Shown one piece after another: positions 10,536 to 22,805 of a DNA stretch of 64,000 bases. Numbering within the stretch: the stretch's first letter is position 1; every line of letters begins with the position of its first letter. The notes under the pieces were generated by a model, which was given only the letters and a program-made list of their open reading frames with translations, made no database searches and was not told where the DNA came from. The stretch lies in assembly GCA_029582155.1 (NCBI GenBank), contig CM055899.1:77254574-77318573 (forward strand), written 5' to 3'. Origin of the DNA: Panopea generosa. Taxonomy: Eukaryota; Mollusca; Bivalvia; Adapedonta; Hiatellidae. Both the position numbers and the translations under genes were made by a program.

Positions 10536-12985
10536 ATGTTGGTCATTATCAACAAAACATTTACTCTTCCTACACAGATAAATACGGCCATGTTGGTCAT
10601 TATCAACAAAACATTTACTCTCACTACACAGATAAATACGGCCATGTTGGTCATTATCAGCAAAACATTTACTCTTCCTACACAGATAAATACGGCCATG
10701 TGGGTCGTTGTCAACAAAACATTTACTCTCCCTTCACAGATTAATACGGCCATGTTGGTCGTTGTCAACAAAACATTTACTCTTCCTACACAGATAAATA
10801 CGGCCATGTTGGTCATTATCAACAAAACATTTACTCTTCCTACACAGATAAATACGGCCATGTTGGTCATTATCAACAAAACATTTACTCTTCTTACACA
10901 GATAAATACGGCCATGTTGGTCATTATCAACAAAACATTTACTCTCCCTACACAGATAAATATGGCCATGTGGGTCATTATCAACAAAACATTTACTCTT
11001 CCTACACAGATAAATACGGCAACGTTGGTCATTATCAACAAAACATATACTCTCCCTAAACAGATAAATACGACCACGTGGGTCATTGTCAACAAAACAT
11101 TTACTCTTCTTACACAGATACATACAGCAATGTTGATCATTGTCAACAAAACATTTACTCTTCCTACACAGATAAATACGGCCATGTTGGTCGTTATCAA
11201 CAAAACATATACTCTTCCTACCCAGATAAATACGGTTATGTTGGTCGTTATCAACAAAACATTTGCTCTTCCTACACAGATAAATACGGCCATGTTGGTC
11301 GTTATCAACAAAATCTCTTCATACACAGATAAATACGGCCATTTTGGTCATTGTCAATGGTCATCGTCAACAAAACATAAACTCTCCCTACACAGATAGA
11401 TACGGCCATGTTACTTCCTACACAGATAAATACGGCCATGTTGGTCATTGTTAACAATTGTTCTTCCTACACAGATAAATACGGCCATGTTGGTCATTGT
11501 TAACAAAACTTATACTCTCACTACACAGATAAATACGGCAATATTGGTCATTATCAACAAAACATATACTCTTCCTACACCGATAAATACGGCAATATTG
11601 GTCATTATCAACAATACATTTACTCTTCCTACACAGATAAATACGGCCACATTGGTCATTGTCAACAAAACATTTACTCTCACTACAAAGATAAATACGG
11701 CAATATTGGTCATTATCAACAATACATTTACTCTTCCTACACAGATAAATACGGCCACATTGGTCATTGTCAACAAAACATTTACTCTCACTACAAAGAT
11801 AAATACGGCAATGTTGATCATTGTCAACAAAACATTTACTCTCCCTGCACAGATAAATACGGCCATGTTGGTCATTGTCAACAAAACATTTACTCTCCCT
11901 ACACAGATAAATACGGCCATGTTGGTCGTTATCAACAAAACATTTACTCTCCTTACACAGATAAATACGGCCATGTTGGTCATTGTCAACAAAACATTTA
12001 CTCTCCCTGCACAGATAAATACGGCCATGTGGGTCGTTGTCAACACAACATTTACTCTCCCTACACAGATAAATACGGCCATGTTGGTCATTGTCAACAA
12101 AACATTTACTCTCCCTGCACAGATAAATACGGCCATGTTGGTCTTATCAACAAAACAATTGTTCTTCCTACACAGATAAATACGGCCACATTGGTCATTG
12201 TCAACAAAACATTTACTCTCACTACAAAGATAAATACGGCCATGTTGGTCATTATCAACAAAACATTTACTCTCCCTACACAGATAAATACGGCCATGTT
12301 GGTCATTGTCAACAAAACATTTACTCTCCCTGCACAGATAAATACGGCCATGTTGGTCTTATCAACAAAACAATTGTTCTTCCTACACAGATAAATACGG
12401 CCACATTGGTCATTGTCAACAAAACATTTACTCTCCCTACACAGATAAATACGGCCATGTTGGTCATTGTCAACAAAACATTTACTCTCCCTGCACAGAT
12501 AAATACGGCCGTGTTGGTCATTATCAACAAAACATTTACTCTCCCTGCACAGATAAATACGGCCATGTTGGTCTTATCAACAAAACAATTGTTCTTCCTA
12601 CACAGATAAATACGGCCATGTTGGTCATTGTCAACAAAACATTTACTCTCCCTGCACAGATAAATACCGCCATGTTGGTCTTATCAACAAAACATATACT
12701 CTTCCTACACAGATAAATACGGCCATGTTGGTCATTATCAACAAAACATTTACTCTCCCTGCACAGATAAATACGGCCATGTTGGTCTTATCAACAAAAC
12801 ATATACTCTTCCTACACAGATAAATACGGCCATGTTGGTCTTATCAACAAAACATATACTCTTCCTACACAGATAAATACGGCCATGTTGGTCGTTATCA
12901 ACAAAACATATACTTTTCCTACACAGAAAAATACGGCCATGTTGATCATTATCAACAAAACATTTACTCTTCACTTACAGATAAT
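10536..12985. repeat. 54-bp satellite (about 45 copies)
   Basis: The unit contains CAACAAAACATTTACTC, CTACACAGATAAATACGG and CCATGTTGGTCATTAT. The period is 54 bp, for example GATAAATACGG at 10577 and 10631. Because 54 is a multiple of 3 and the unit lacks stops in several frames, long ORFs appear on both strands (18-residue repeats MLVIINKTFTLPTQINTA and MAVFICVGRVNVLLIMTN). These look like by-products of the period. Higher-order structure is visible: a ~108-bp dimer around 11590-11800 and a ~215-bp tetramer around 12140-12570. Confidence 0.93.
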
Positions 12986-13119
12986 TGGTGCACTTGTTCT
13001 TATACATCAAAATGGAAGTTTAACAAAATCATTCTGCAAGATTAGGAATTATTAAAACATGTAAGAAGCCTACGTCATTTTTTAACTCACCTCGTGAACG
13101 ACACATTCAAAATACAAAA

Positions 13120-14460
13120 CATTATAATGAAACATAATTGTATTTATTCACCTACGAAACTAATGGTAAAACATAAATGTTATGATGTTTTTATTGACCT
13201 ATGAAGAGTAACTAAGAAACACAAATGCTTTTATTTCCATATGGAAACAAATAGTTACACATTTAACATCATTATTGATTTACCTATGAACCCTAATAAT
13301 GAAATATAACTATCTTATTTTCAATGAAACATAAATGTATACAATTACCTACGAAAAATAATAATGAATTAATTTCCCTATGGAAACAAGTAATAAATCA
13401 TAAACATACTTATTCGACTAATGAAACATAATTGTGTTTCTTTTCACCTTAGAAAATGTATTTATTCACATTTGGGAACTTAAAATAATAAAACATAAAA
13501 TGACTTATCCACCTGTTTAAACGTAAAATGAATCATATATGTTCTCATTCAAACATGGAAACTAATAATAATGAAACCAAATGTACTTATTCACCTATGG
13601 ACTTTAATAATGAAACACATATTTATTTATCACATCATACCACATTGTTATAATACATAGACGTGCCTATTTACCTATGGGGATGTATAATGGAACATAA
13701 GATGAAAGATAAATGCATTTACTAATATAGTGACAATTAGAGTGAAGCATAGAATGTATTAGTTTAATTATGAAATATTTTTATGAAATATAAATGAAAC
13801 GTTAATGTTTTTTAACCTATGGAGACTTATAACGAAAAATAAATATACATATTCGCCTATGGAATCCTATAATGTGATATAGATGAAACGTAAATCAACC
13901 GTATTACCTATGGAAACTTATAATGAAACATAAATGTACATATTCACCTATCGAATCCTATAAAGTAATATAATGAAACGCATATGAACCTTTTAACCTA
14001 TGGGCATCTATAATGAAACGTAAAACATATTTATTAAACAATATAAACTTACGATGAAACATATCATGTATTGGCATCTTGAAATAAAACACAAATGCAA
14101 CGTAAATGTTCTTATTTACATATATAAACTTTTATTGAAACATAAATGTACTAATTCACTTATGTAAACATTTATTGAAACGTACATGTACTTATTTACC
14201 TATGTAAACTTATACTGAAACATAAATATACTTATTCATCTATGTAAATTTATATTGAAACATTCCTTAAATGTTTTTATTCAACATATGAAATTAATAA
14301 AGAAAATTAATATACTGAATGAAAGTTAGTACTAAAATATACAGGTATTTACTTGTCCTTGGCAACGTGTAGTATTTACAAAAAGTGTATGTATTTATTC
14401 ACCGATAACTTGAATATAAACTTAAATAAAAGTTTTCACCTAAAAAATACAATGAAACAT
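13120..14460. repeat. degenerate satellite A (distal block)
   Basis: Loose ~55-70-bp units sharing AATGAAACATAAATGTACTT, with CTTATTCACCTATG. They are more diverged than the block at 7850-10306. The two blocks flank the 54-bp array, as if that array expanded inside an older A-type domain. Confidence 0.75.
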
Positions 14461-14827
14461 AACTCTAATACAGTATGACTGAAATCAATGTATTTACTAG
14501 ACCCAAGGATGGTACTTAAACAAAATACGGGAATATATGATACATTAATTGAATATTTGGCTTATCAGGCTTATCATTATTTTAACTGTAATATTCAACT
14601 GATCATGAGATATTGAACACACTTTTTTTTACTAAAGTCTAAGTTTGATGAACTAAGTTTGAAATAATAAATTCATTTATTCTTACTCATGCCCAGAAAG
14701 TATTTACTTGTATTATTTTATTGTTTATGTTACAATCCAAATGATATAGAGGTTGAGTTCCACTTCTTATGTATATTTCTCTATCTTAGCACATTACGAA
14801 AAAGGTATTTGACAAAGGATCACCACA

Positions 14828-15078
14828 AAGTACGGTGTCCCATTTGGGGCATCGCGGCATATTTTTTTTAATTAACTCCAGTCGAAACCAATGAAACTAC
14901 GACGATGAAAAGTCAAACAACGAAACTACGATGGTGAAAACTCGAAATTTGATTTCGACATTTCACCATCGTAGTTTTGACTTTTCACTTTCGTAGTTAC
15001 GTTGTTTCGTTGTTTCGTTGTTTTGACTTGACCTAATTTAAAAATATGCTGCGATGACCTCCACAGGACACCGTACAA
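14828..15078. mobile_element. foldback / long-inverted-repeat element
   Basis: The left arm (starting AGTACGGTGTCC, then CATCGCGGCATATTTTTT) and right arm (ending GGACACCGTAC) are inverted copies of roughly 110 nt each. The inner arms are simple-sequence variants on CGAAACTACGATGGTGAAAA and its complement, and the centre is TCGAAATTTGATTTCGA. No ORF is present. This resembles a non-autonomous foldback or MITE. Confidence 0.8.
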
Positions 15079-15079
15079 A

Positions 15080-15655
15080 AGACATTCTGTGATCCAGTTT
15101 TTAGAGTTTTTCTCAATCCACAGAATAAAACCAATGGAATATCATAAATACATAACATTTATGATATATAAAAGGAACAATGAAAATGAGAAAAACAGTG
15201 TCAAATATCTGAGTAAAGTGGTCATCCATATTACATTTACGAGTATGCCTACCTTAGTTATATATTTAATAACATACGCTGAACTTTAAATTATATAACG
15301 TTATAATGCTACTGTGAAAAAAAACAACATTATAGCTGTCAAGTGATTACATGTTTTGTGTTTATTGTATGTCGAATATTACAATATATAAAAACATATG
15401 CTTGGTAAAGGCTCTACCCAGAAAGACGTCGAGCGTGATTTGTCTAAGTTGTTAAGTTGTAAGAACCTTTTTCACAGTCAATGGAAAATAAATAAATTTA
15501 AAACAAAAACAAAATATAATTTACGATGATGTACTTTGTTCAAAACTCAATAATAAATACATGTATATGTGTCCATGAAAAATTTAACACACTTTTATAT
15601 ACAAGAGGCTAAATTTTATACACTTATATCGAAACAATAAACCCATTTTTCACTC
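15080..15655. other. no feature seen
   Basis: AT-rich sequence between the foldback element and a SINE. I found no exon, repeat or regulatory site that I can support. Confidence 0.5.
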
Positions 15656-15656
15656 A

Positions 15657-15800
15657 CTATATCGGTCAAAGACGCTGTCTCAAGATCACTTACCTCTCAC
15701 AGCTAAGGTTGTAGGTTCGAGTCCCGCTCGCTCCAAAAACTTTATGTGAGGAAGTTTCCAGTTACTTTCGAAAGGACGATGGTTCTACTATATGACTTAG
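15657..15800 (+). mobile_element. tRNA-derived SINE, family 2 (plus copy)
   Basis: The pol III B-box-like GGTTCGAGTC lies in a tRNA-like 5' head (CACTTACCTCTCACAGCTAAGG). It is followed by the family body (CGCTCGCTCCAAAAACTTTA, GAAGTTTCCAGTTACTT). The same body occurs in reverse at 37788-37925 and 58378-58528, and heads only at 28438-28552 and 28688-28772. Confidence 0.8.
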
Positions 15801-16513
15801 TTTGAGGTTTTCCTCTAGCAATAAAACTGGATATGCCATATATAACCTGAAATGTGTTCAAAATGGCGTTAACCCCATTCAAAAAAAATTACTCACATTA
15901 TCAACTTACCGTGGAACATTTAATACATTTCTTTATATCAAAGGCTTAATTTTATGAAATAAACAGGAAATGATAGAACACATTTTCAATACTGCAATAC
16001 TTTAAATATATGGTAGAATGATCCATCATTTCTAGCACTGTTGTATTTAAAAAAAATGTTCTGTCAACAAATAAACTTGTTAATTAAATAAATTTATTGT
16101 GGAAGCTTTTGCTACTAGACGAAGCATTCCTAATGTTATAAACATGGCAACAAGAAAATACTTTATTACACATTTAAATTGATAAACTCGTAGGTTCATC
16201 CTCGATATATAAATACATTAAATAACAAACTTAATATAATCATAAATAATGGATTTATATTTTGATAACTGACATGAGAATATTTGTTGTATATTTATGT
16301 TTTGTTACGAGAAATATATTACAATATATATCATGCATATAAGTCAAATACAATTGAAGGCAAAAGGGTCTGGCAACAAGTTTTCTCACCTGACAGTTAA
16401 AAATTAGTCAGTTATTCGGTTTTCTTCGTTTGTCATTTAAGAGTGTAACTCTTCAATTTTAGAGATGACAAATAAAGATGAAACGAATAATAGAATTACC
16501 GTACTACCCCCAA

Positions 16514-16534
16514 CCCCCCCCCCCCCCCCCCCCC
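16514..16534. repeat. poly-C run
   Basis: 21 consecutive C followed by ACC and CACCC repeats, strongly strand-asymmetric in an AT-rich setting. Confidence 0.95.
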
Positions 16535-16559
16535 ACCACCACAATCCACCCCACACCAA

Positions 16560-17985
16560 ACCCTTCCTCTGATATAGAAAACAGAAATTGATACTGTGGA
16601 TCAAATCGGAACTGCAAAGATCCACATAGAAGCCACTAAACAGTTAAAACGGTGGGTTCTAACGTAAGCTTACTGTTGTATTCTGTCTATTTACACTAGC
16701 CTGGTCTGAAATATGGCGAGTATGTAATAACTAGAAACCCGGGAAATAAATAACAAAACTCTTCTTTTATTTCTCTGGAGGATAAAACGTTTTATTGGTT
16801 CATAAACGAAAAACGTGGTCGTATTGTACCATTAAGAAAGCGAATTGTTATTTTCGCCGATTATGGTGAAAATACCGTTATCCGAGGCGGCAAGCAAATT
16901 AGATATATCTTATTTACACCAGGGGCTATAGTTTATGGCCTAACTTTACTGTTTGGTATCGGAATAACTGCTCGTATTACCAAATATGGAAAGCTATGTG
17001 GCAGAATTCCAAACTTTTCAAGTGGTTGCATGCAAAACATTGTCAAATTTTACGACTTTGCCGTTTTATTTACAAATTTAAAAGCCAATTTGAGATCATT
17101 TTATTCATACGGCCGCTTTTCAATGGACGGTAAAACGAGTTGAAATGTTGTCGAACTGTCTCAGGGAAACTTAGCCATAGATAAACTCATATAAAAGTTA
17201 ATAAGGCATTTTCACCGACAACAAACTTTGGTCACCTCATGACGAACGCGTAACACTTCTCTCGCTCGTTTCCACAGTTGTACATTTTACGACAATCGGT
17301 TTGTTTTATGTCAAAAGGACAGCATCTTCACCCGACAATATTTTATCTCCGGTATTTCCTGAATTCACGCGGAGACAACAGCAGCAAAATAATTTCCCAT
17401 CTTTTATCTTCAGCGCTATTTTATAAATATTAGCTGTAATTAATTCGTCTAGTGGTAAAACTGGTGAGATATGTTGACTTCATAGCAACACGGTCATTTC
17501 GACACACCATGGGGTTCACCATGTTGAACATTTAAATGGGACCACCATAATTGTAAGTTTGAGGCAGATATTGATTTAAAGATACGATATAGTAAAAACT
17601 AATTACAAGTAGGCAATTAAAACGAGACGCAATGCCCGCGACAAATTTTAACAAAACACACACGGAACTCTCTGATAATACATAGATTTACGTGTTTTCC
17701 CCCGCGACTTCAGTTGACTTGCGAATATAGATCTTTGCATTTGTTGTGCATGGATTTATAATGACAGTTTATGCAAAACACAGGTCAATGGAAACAAAAA
17801 GTGATTCCGTGGGGGTGGTTGCATAATCAAATGATGATAAGTAAGCCGTGTTTTACTTCTTTATTCGTTTTAATTTATTATTCGTTCACATTGATCATCT
17901 AATTGGAACTCTTAGTAGTTAACTTATTGTAAGGTTTGAATGTTTAATGTACAAAATAAATAAATAAAGAAGTCAGAAAAATAAT
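16560..17985. other. unique-looking block, possible regulatory DNA
   Basis: One of the longest stretches in the window free of recognisable repeats. Base composition is more even at about 16780-17860, with several CpGs and homeodomain-type TTAATTA words. I see no convincing exon. A distal enhancer is possible, but this is inference from composition only. Confidence 0.3.
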
Positions 17986-17986
17986 T

Positions 17987-18261
17987 GTTTGATTGAATAT
18001 TTAACGTCATTTTATGGCATCGAGGGCTAACAGACGATATGTTAACCTAACCACTGTTTCCAGGGATTAACCAGTACTCGAGCACACCCCATCTCCGCAA
18101 GTAACTGATAGCTTTCTCACTTGAATCAGTGATGAGAGACGAATGATAATGAGACACAATGGCGTATATCAATCATCACGAAGACTGATGCCGGGTGGGG
18201 ATTCGAACTCACGACCCCTGGATTAATAGTCAGACGCGTAACCGACTGAGCTAATCGGGCC
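17987..18261 (-). mobile_element. tRNA-derived SINE, family 1 (copy 1)
   Basis: On the minus strand it begins GGCCCGATTAGCTCAGTCGG (A box) and has GAGTTCGAATCCC (B box). A ~180-bp body containing CTCATTATCATTCGTCTCTC and GTTAGCCCTCGATGCCAT follows, with tail TTGATTGAATATT. The tRNA head is good enough to look like a tRNA gene, but the shared body proves it is a SINE. A second near-full copy is at 40853-41127 and a fragment at 20690-20751. Confidence 0.9.
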
Positions 18262-18683
18262 TAGAAAAATAAGGATATGAATATATTATTTTGGAAACTG
18301 TGTCGGCAGTAAACACAATCATCAGAATAACAATTATCCACACCTTTCATTATAGATGAAAGCAAACCATATAATGAATGCAAGATTCTATCTTTTCATA
18401 TATAAATCTGGGTGTTTTCACAAAATAAAGGAGAAGTAGAAAACCATAACGATGATTTCACACCTATACTGAACTTAAAATGGTTGACAGAAATCATGCA
18501 ATGTAAACAATATGAGTATCTTATACATCAACGTAAGAAAACAGCCAGCACATATCTCTGTCCATTTCTTACTAATGAATGTTGTTATCGCATTCATATA
18601 TTTATATCGGTTGTCATTTTAAATTAGAATTTTATGTTAAATTAAATATGAGCAGAGACCAACGTCGTATATTATCCAAATAA

Positions 18684-18956
18684 CGAAGTTGCAATCTCCA
18701 ATTAGCTGTTGAAACTTGGCGATGCACTAGACCTAAAACTCCTGTTAATGACCGTATTTGCAAATACTGTGACACTCATACAACTGAAGATGAAATACAT
18801 TTTTTGATAGGTTGTACGTTTTACTCAGATTTCCGTTACGAATTATTTCTCATAGCTTCATATGAAAATCAAAATTTCAATGTTTTCTCTTCCTGTGATA
18901 AACTTAATATATTAATGAACAGTGATACAATAAATTTTGTCTTGCAAACACCTTAA
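18684..18956 (+). pseudogene. non-LTR element C-terminal zinc-motif fragment
   Basis: A 90-codon open frame ending TAA, without a start. It encodes RPKTPVNDRICKYC, then EDEIHFLIGC and YSDFRYELF. The CKYC...H...C arrangement is the Cys/His motif seen near the C-terminus of many retroelement-derived ORFs (zinc-binding, reverse-transcriptase associated). The following 680 bp, up to the AAAGTCT repeats at about 19637, looks like the element's 3' tail (AATAAACTTTGATAGTC, then TTTAAAGTCTAAAGTCT). It is 5'-truncated, as expected for a non-LTR insertion. Confidence 0.65.
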
Positions 18957-19637
18957 TTAGCATGATCAAAAGAAGGAAACATGCTACATAGAGTCAATAT
19001 ATTTTAATAATCAACATTATTTGTAAAGTGAGCATAATCAATATTGTACTATAATTTTTAAGGTATTTTATTCTTAATGTAACAATATATATACTATATT
19101 ATTGAAAATTATAGAAATAGACATAGTACAGCCAGTGTTAATCAGTTCATTACGAATCTGATTCGTGGTGATACTCGATATTTTAAGACATGTCTTATCA
19201 ACGCCCTACTGCAATGTACAAACATATTATCAGAGAAGTAATAATAATTATCTTAATGAGATTTTTTGATAAAAGTTGCATTGCTATTTTCTAAATGACA
19301 ATGCAACGTTTATTGCAATTAACATTGGCTGAGCTAATTTTAATTCTTGTTTCTAATTTATATAGCTAATGTTTGATTGAAATTAATATTTTCTGTGATA
19401 TTCTTATATTTTAGTTGTTGAATGTATATATGACATAGTGATAATAGTATAATAATATATTGTGTATGTTGATTTTTTATAGTAACATGAAGTGATAATA
19501 ATGTTTTAGTGTCTCGAAGGTCAAAATAAACGGCCGGATATAGAAGTTTTAATATACATATACTTTAACTTACTTTGATGCAACTTTTATATGTGACACT
19601 CTAATAAACTTTGATAGTCTTTAAAGTCTAAAGTCTA
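18957..19637 (+). mobile_element. 3' tail of the non-LTR fragment
   Basis: AT-rich noncoding sequence with CTCGAAGGTCAAAATAAACG, then CTAATAAACTTTGATAGTC, ending in short direct repeats of AAAGTCT. Short tandem 3' ends of this kind are common in CR1/L2-like elements. The element class is inference. Confidence 0.5.
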
Positions 19638-19711
19638 TTTAAAACAAGTGGACGAACGAACGAACAAAAACGTAGGTAAGCAAGCGGATAAACGAGTGTT
19701 TGACTGAATAA

Positions 19712-19790
19712 ATGAGTGAGTGAGTGAGTGAGTGAGTGAGTGAGTGAGTGAGTGAGTGAGTGAGTGAGTGAGTGAGTGAGTGAGTGAGTG
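19712..19790. repeat. (GAGT)n microsatellite
   Basis: About 19 tandem GAGT units, flanked by imperfect AATGA/AACGA repeats. It produces spurious Thr-His-Ser ORFs on the minus strand. Confidence 0.97.
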
Positions 19791-20689
19791 GATGCCGAGT
19801 GAGATGAATGTTGTACGATGAATAAAGTAATGAATCAATCAATGAATCATCAATCAACACTGATGATTAATTATGAATAAAAAGTAAATGACTGAATAAA
19901 AATTAATGAATGAGTTCATTTATAAATTGATTGATTGACAGATTGATTGGGTTTGTTTCACACACCTGTATCGATTATATCAAATCCAGTCTTGATTTAA
20001 CTGCTCTATTATGCTAACATTTAATTTTGGATTCATTTTTAAAGAAACAAACTTGTATATTAGAGAACTCAGGCACGAATACCCTCTCACAGATCTAGGA
20101 ATTAAAGCAGATGAGCAGCGCAGCCACCTGGTATCTCAATTACCCGGATGCACGATTAAAATTATATTCGTGTTTGTTAAATACGTGCTACATTTCTCTG
20201 TTCTTTTGAACCTGTATCAGCTAAATACAAGATAATTTAATGCTAACCAGTCTCATGTTACCTTCAACTTATTAACCAGACCAAATACTGGTATTCAATT
20301 GGATATCTTATTGCTGAGAAGCGAAGCGTGGCTAATTCTCGTCTTTGATGAGATTTTACGAGAATTTAATAATGGCTTCCATTACCCGAAGTGTGTATGT
20401 TTATATTGTGACAGCAATAAAAGTTGTGTGGTCTAACTACTTAAATGGAAATCACAAAGGCGTTCATATATCGAAATCGTTCTTTTTATTCAAACGTTTT
20501 CATTTACACCTATTTGAAAAACATCTCCTGCATCGGGCCCTCGGTTTTGCCTACAAGGGTTCTATCTTATTATTTCTAATACGAGTAAACAATACTTTAT
20601 ACTCTAGGTTTCACCAGGTTAAATACACTGGTGAAACAATTGTTTTCTTCCGTGGCATCGTTTTATTTTTTCAGTTTGTTCGAATTTTA

Positions 20690-20751
20690 ACCGTCATTTT
20701 TGTACCATCGAGGGCTACCAGACGATAAGTTGACCTAACCACTCTTTCCTG
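20690..20751 (-). mobile_element. SINE family 1 fragment
   Basis: Matches the 3' part of the family 1 body (CATCGAGGGCTA, then ACCTAACCACT, in plus orientation) seen at 18010 and 40880. The tRNA head is missing. Confidence 0.7.
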
Positions 20752-21040
20752 AGTTTCTGACGTCAGTTGTCAAGTAAAATGATGTTACTTTCAGTTGACC
20801 GACGGAAACTGATAAAATGTATATGCGATTTGTTCTCGTTCAGGGGTGATCTGAAAATTATGTAATGTGATAACATTGACAAAATGATATGATGCTTGGT
20901 TATACATCGTATGGTATTTTATGCCAACTTGGTTTATAAATTCAATGATAAATGAAACATTTAGCTTAGGTTTACACAGGCATGTTTTAGTCAAACTGCG
21001 AAAATAACCTGGCAATAAAAAAGCAAGAATGAAATTAGCA

Positions 21041-22805
21041 AGAGGTCAAAGAGGACATGAAGACGCTCTACTTGTTTATAGTGGGCATTACACGTTTTGA
21101 AATTTCACAATATTAACCCTCTTTGGGGATCGTCTAATATTTACACAAATAAAAAAGAAATTGATAATTTTTCGTTTACCACAGTATTCCAATATACACT
21201 TAAAATCCCCTTAGAATGTCTTTATACACACCAGAGCCCCTTGATGTGTACATCTCTATACACCCCAGTGTCCCTTGATGTGTACATCTCTATACACCCC
21301 AGTGTCCCTTGATGTGTACATCTCTATACACCCCAGTGTCCCTTGATGTGTACATCTCTATACACCCCAGTGTCCCTTGATGTGTACATCTCTATACACC
21401 CCAGTGTCCCTTGGTGTGTACATCTCTATACACCCCAGTGCCTCTTGATGTATACATCTCTATACACCCCAGTGCCTCTTGATGTGTACATCTCTATACA
21501 CCCCAGAGCCCCTTGATGTGTACATCTCTATACACCCCAGTGTCCCTTGATGTGTACATCTCTATACACCCCAGTGCCCCTTGATGTATAGATCTCTATA
21601 CACCCCAGTGCCCCTTGATGTGTACATCTCTATACACCCCAGTGTCCCTTGATGTGTACATCTCTATACACCCAAGTGCCCCTTGATGTATACATCTCTA
21701 TACACCCCAGTGCCCCTTGATGTGTACATCTCTATACACCCCAGTGCCTCTTGATGTGTACAGTCATAGAACCCTTAATCATAGAGATAATCTATATCAA
21801 ATTATGAAGCTATTTGACTGACCGGTTGTTGAGAATAAGCTTTTTGAGAATGTTCAATTCTAACCCTTTTTTTTTTACCCACATGGCCCTTAATAGAAAT
21901 TCAATCCTGCTTATTGAACTAAATTTTATTCGCTATTCAGATCTCAAACTGAATAACAACTCTGCACTAATGGATTGAAAAAAATATAACTTTCCGCTTT
22001 CCCATAGTATGTAAAACTATGTAAAACTTAAAGTCTCCTTACATGGTCCCTATAAATACAAGCCCCTTTATGTGTACAAACTTCAAACTCCTACACAAAT
22101 ATGATTTAAATAGGTTATGAACAAATTTGACAGACCGGTTGTTAAGAAGAGGTTTTTGAAAATGTTTAGTTTTAACCATTTTGTAATCTTACATGGTCCC
22201 TTATGGAAAAATAAATCCTCCTTAAAACCTCGTTAACAAACATTTATTTTATACAGCTACAAGATGCTTCAGAACTCAAACCGATTAAAAAGAATTCACA
22301 AATGGGCGAGGAAAAATCCGTTTTCTCATAGTATCTCATAGTATTCCTATATAAAACTATCGAAGTCCCCTAAAAGTACTAGCCCCATGATTTGTACAAA
22401 CTTCAAACCCCTATGGATAGGGGTAATTGATGCCAAATATTAAGAGTTTTTGTTTTGTTTATTATAATAACTTCTAGTTTAAACATCGGTGTGGGATCAT
22501 TTTAACCTCATTTATATAAATCTAATATAACAGTAATTGGTTATCATTACTACATTAATATTTTCAAAAACTATTTGGCGGTTCATGAGAAGACGATTTT
22601 GGAAGTTTTTTAATTATTTTTTAGTAACGGCGGCCATCTTGAATTTCAGATAAAACAATCTGTGTAGTCTCCTATATAATAGAAACATCCATGTGAGGAT
22701 TGAGTTTAATTGGCTCTGTGGTTTCAGGGAAAGTGCTGCTAACAGACGACAGACGACAAACAACGCGCCATTGCATAATCCTTTCTTGAATTGCCATGTA
22801 GAGCT
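21041..22805 (+). mobile_element. long dispersed element R1, copy 1
   Basis: It starts AGAGGTCAAAGAGGAC and ends GAGCT. Block by block it matches copy 2 at 29856-31590: the 5' block GACGCTCTACT and TTTTTGAAATTCCACA-type start, ACCCTCTTTGGGG, repeated ~200-bp interior modules with CATAGTATTCCTAT, and the 3' block GCGGCCATCTTGAATTTCAG with ACAGACGACAGACGAC. No long ORF is present. The copy carries a 34-bp array (21222-21762) absent from copy 2. Confidence 0.8.
21222..21762. repeat. 34-bp satellite inside R1
   Basis: About 16 near-identical units of CCCTTGATGTGTACATC with TCTATACACCCCAGTG; period 34 (for example 21241 and 21275). Copy 2 of R1 has a single diverged version at the same place, so the array expanded after this copy inserted. 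Confidence 0.95.

Noticed and set aside
10520-12609. Long ORFs on both strands (up to 287 codons) as protein genes
   Set aside because: They follow the 54-bp satellite period, exist in opposite strands at once, and have no start, splice or domain context. Treated as satellite by-products.
18180-18261. Functional tRNA gene
   Set aside because: A and B boxes are good, but the sequence continues into a body shared with 40853-41127, so it is a SINE head.
19635-19860. Thr-His-Ser repeat ORFs
   Set aside because: Translation of the (GAGT)n microsatellite in two frames.
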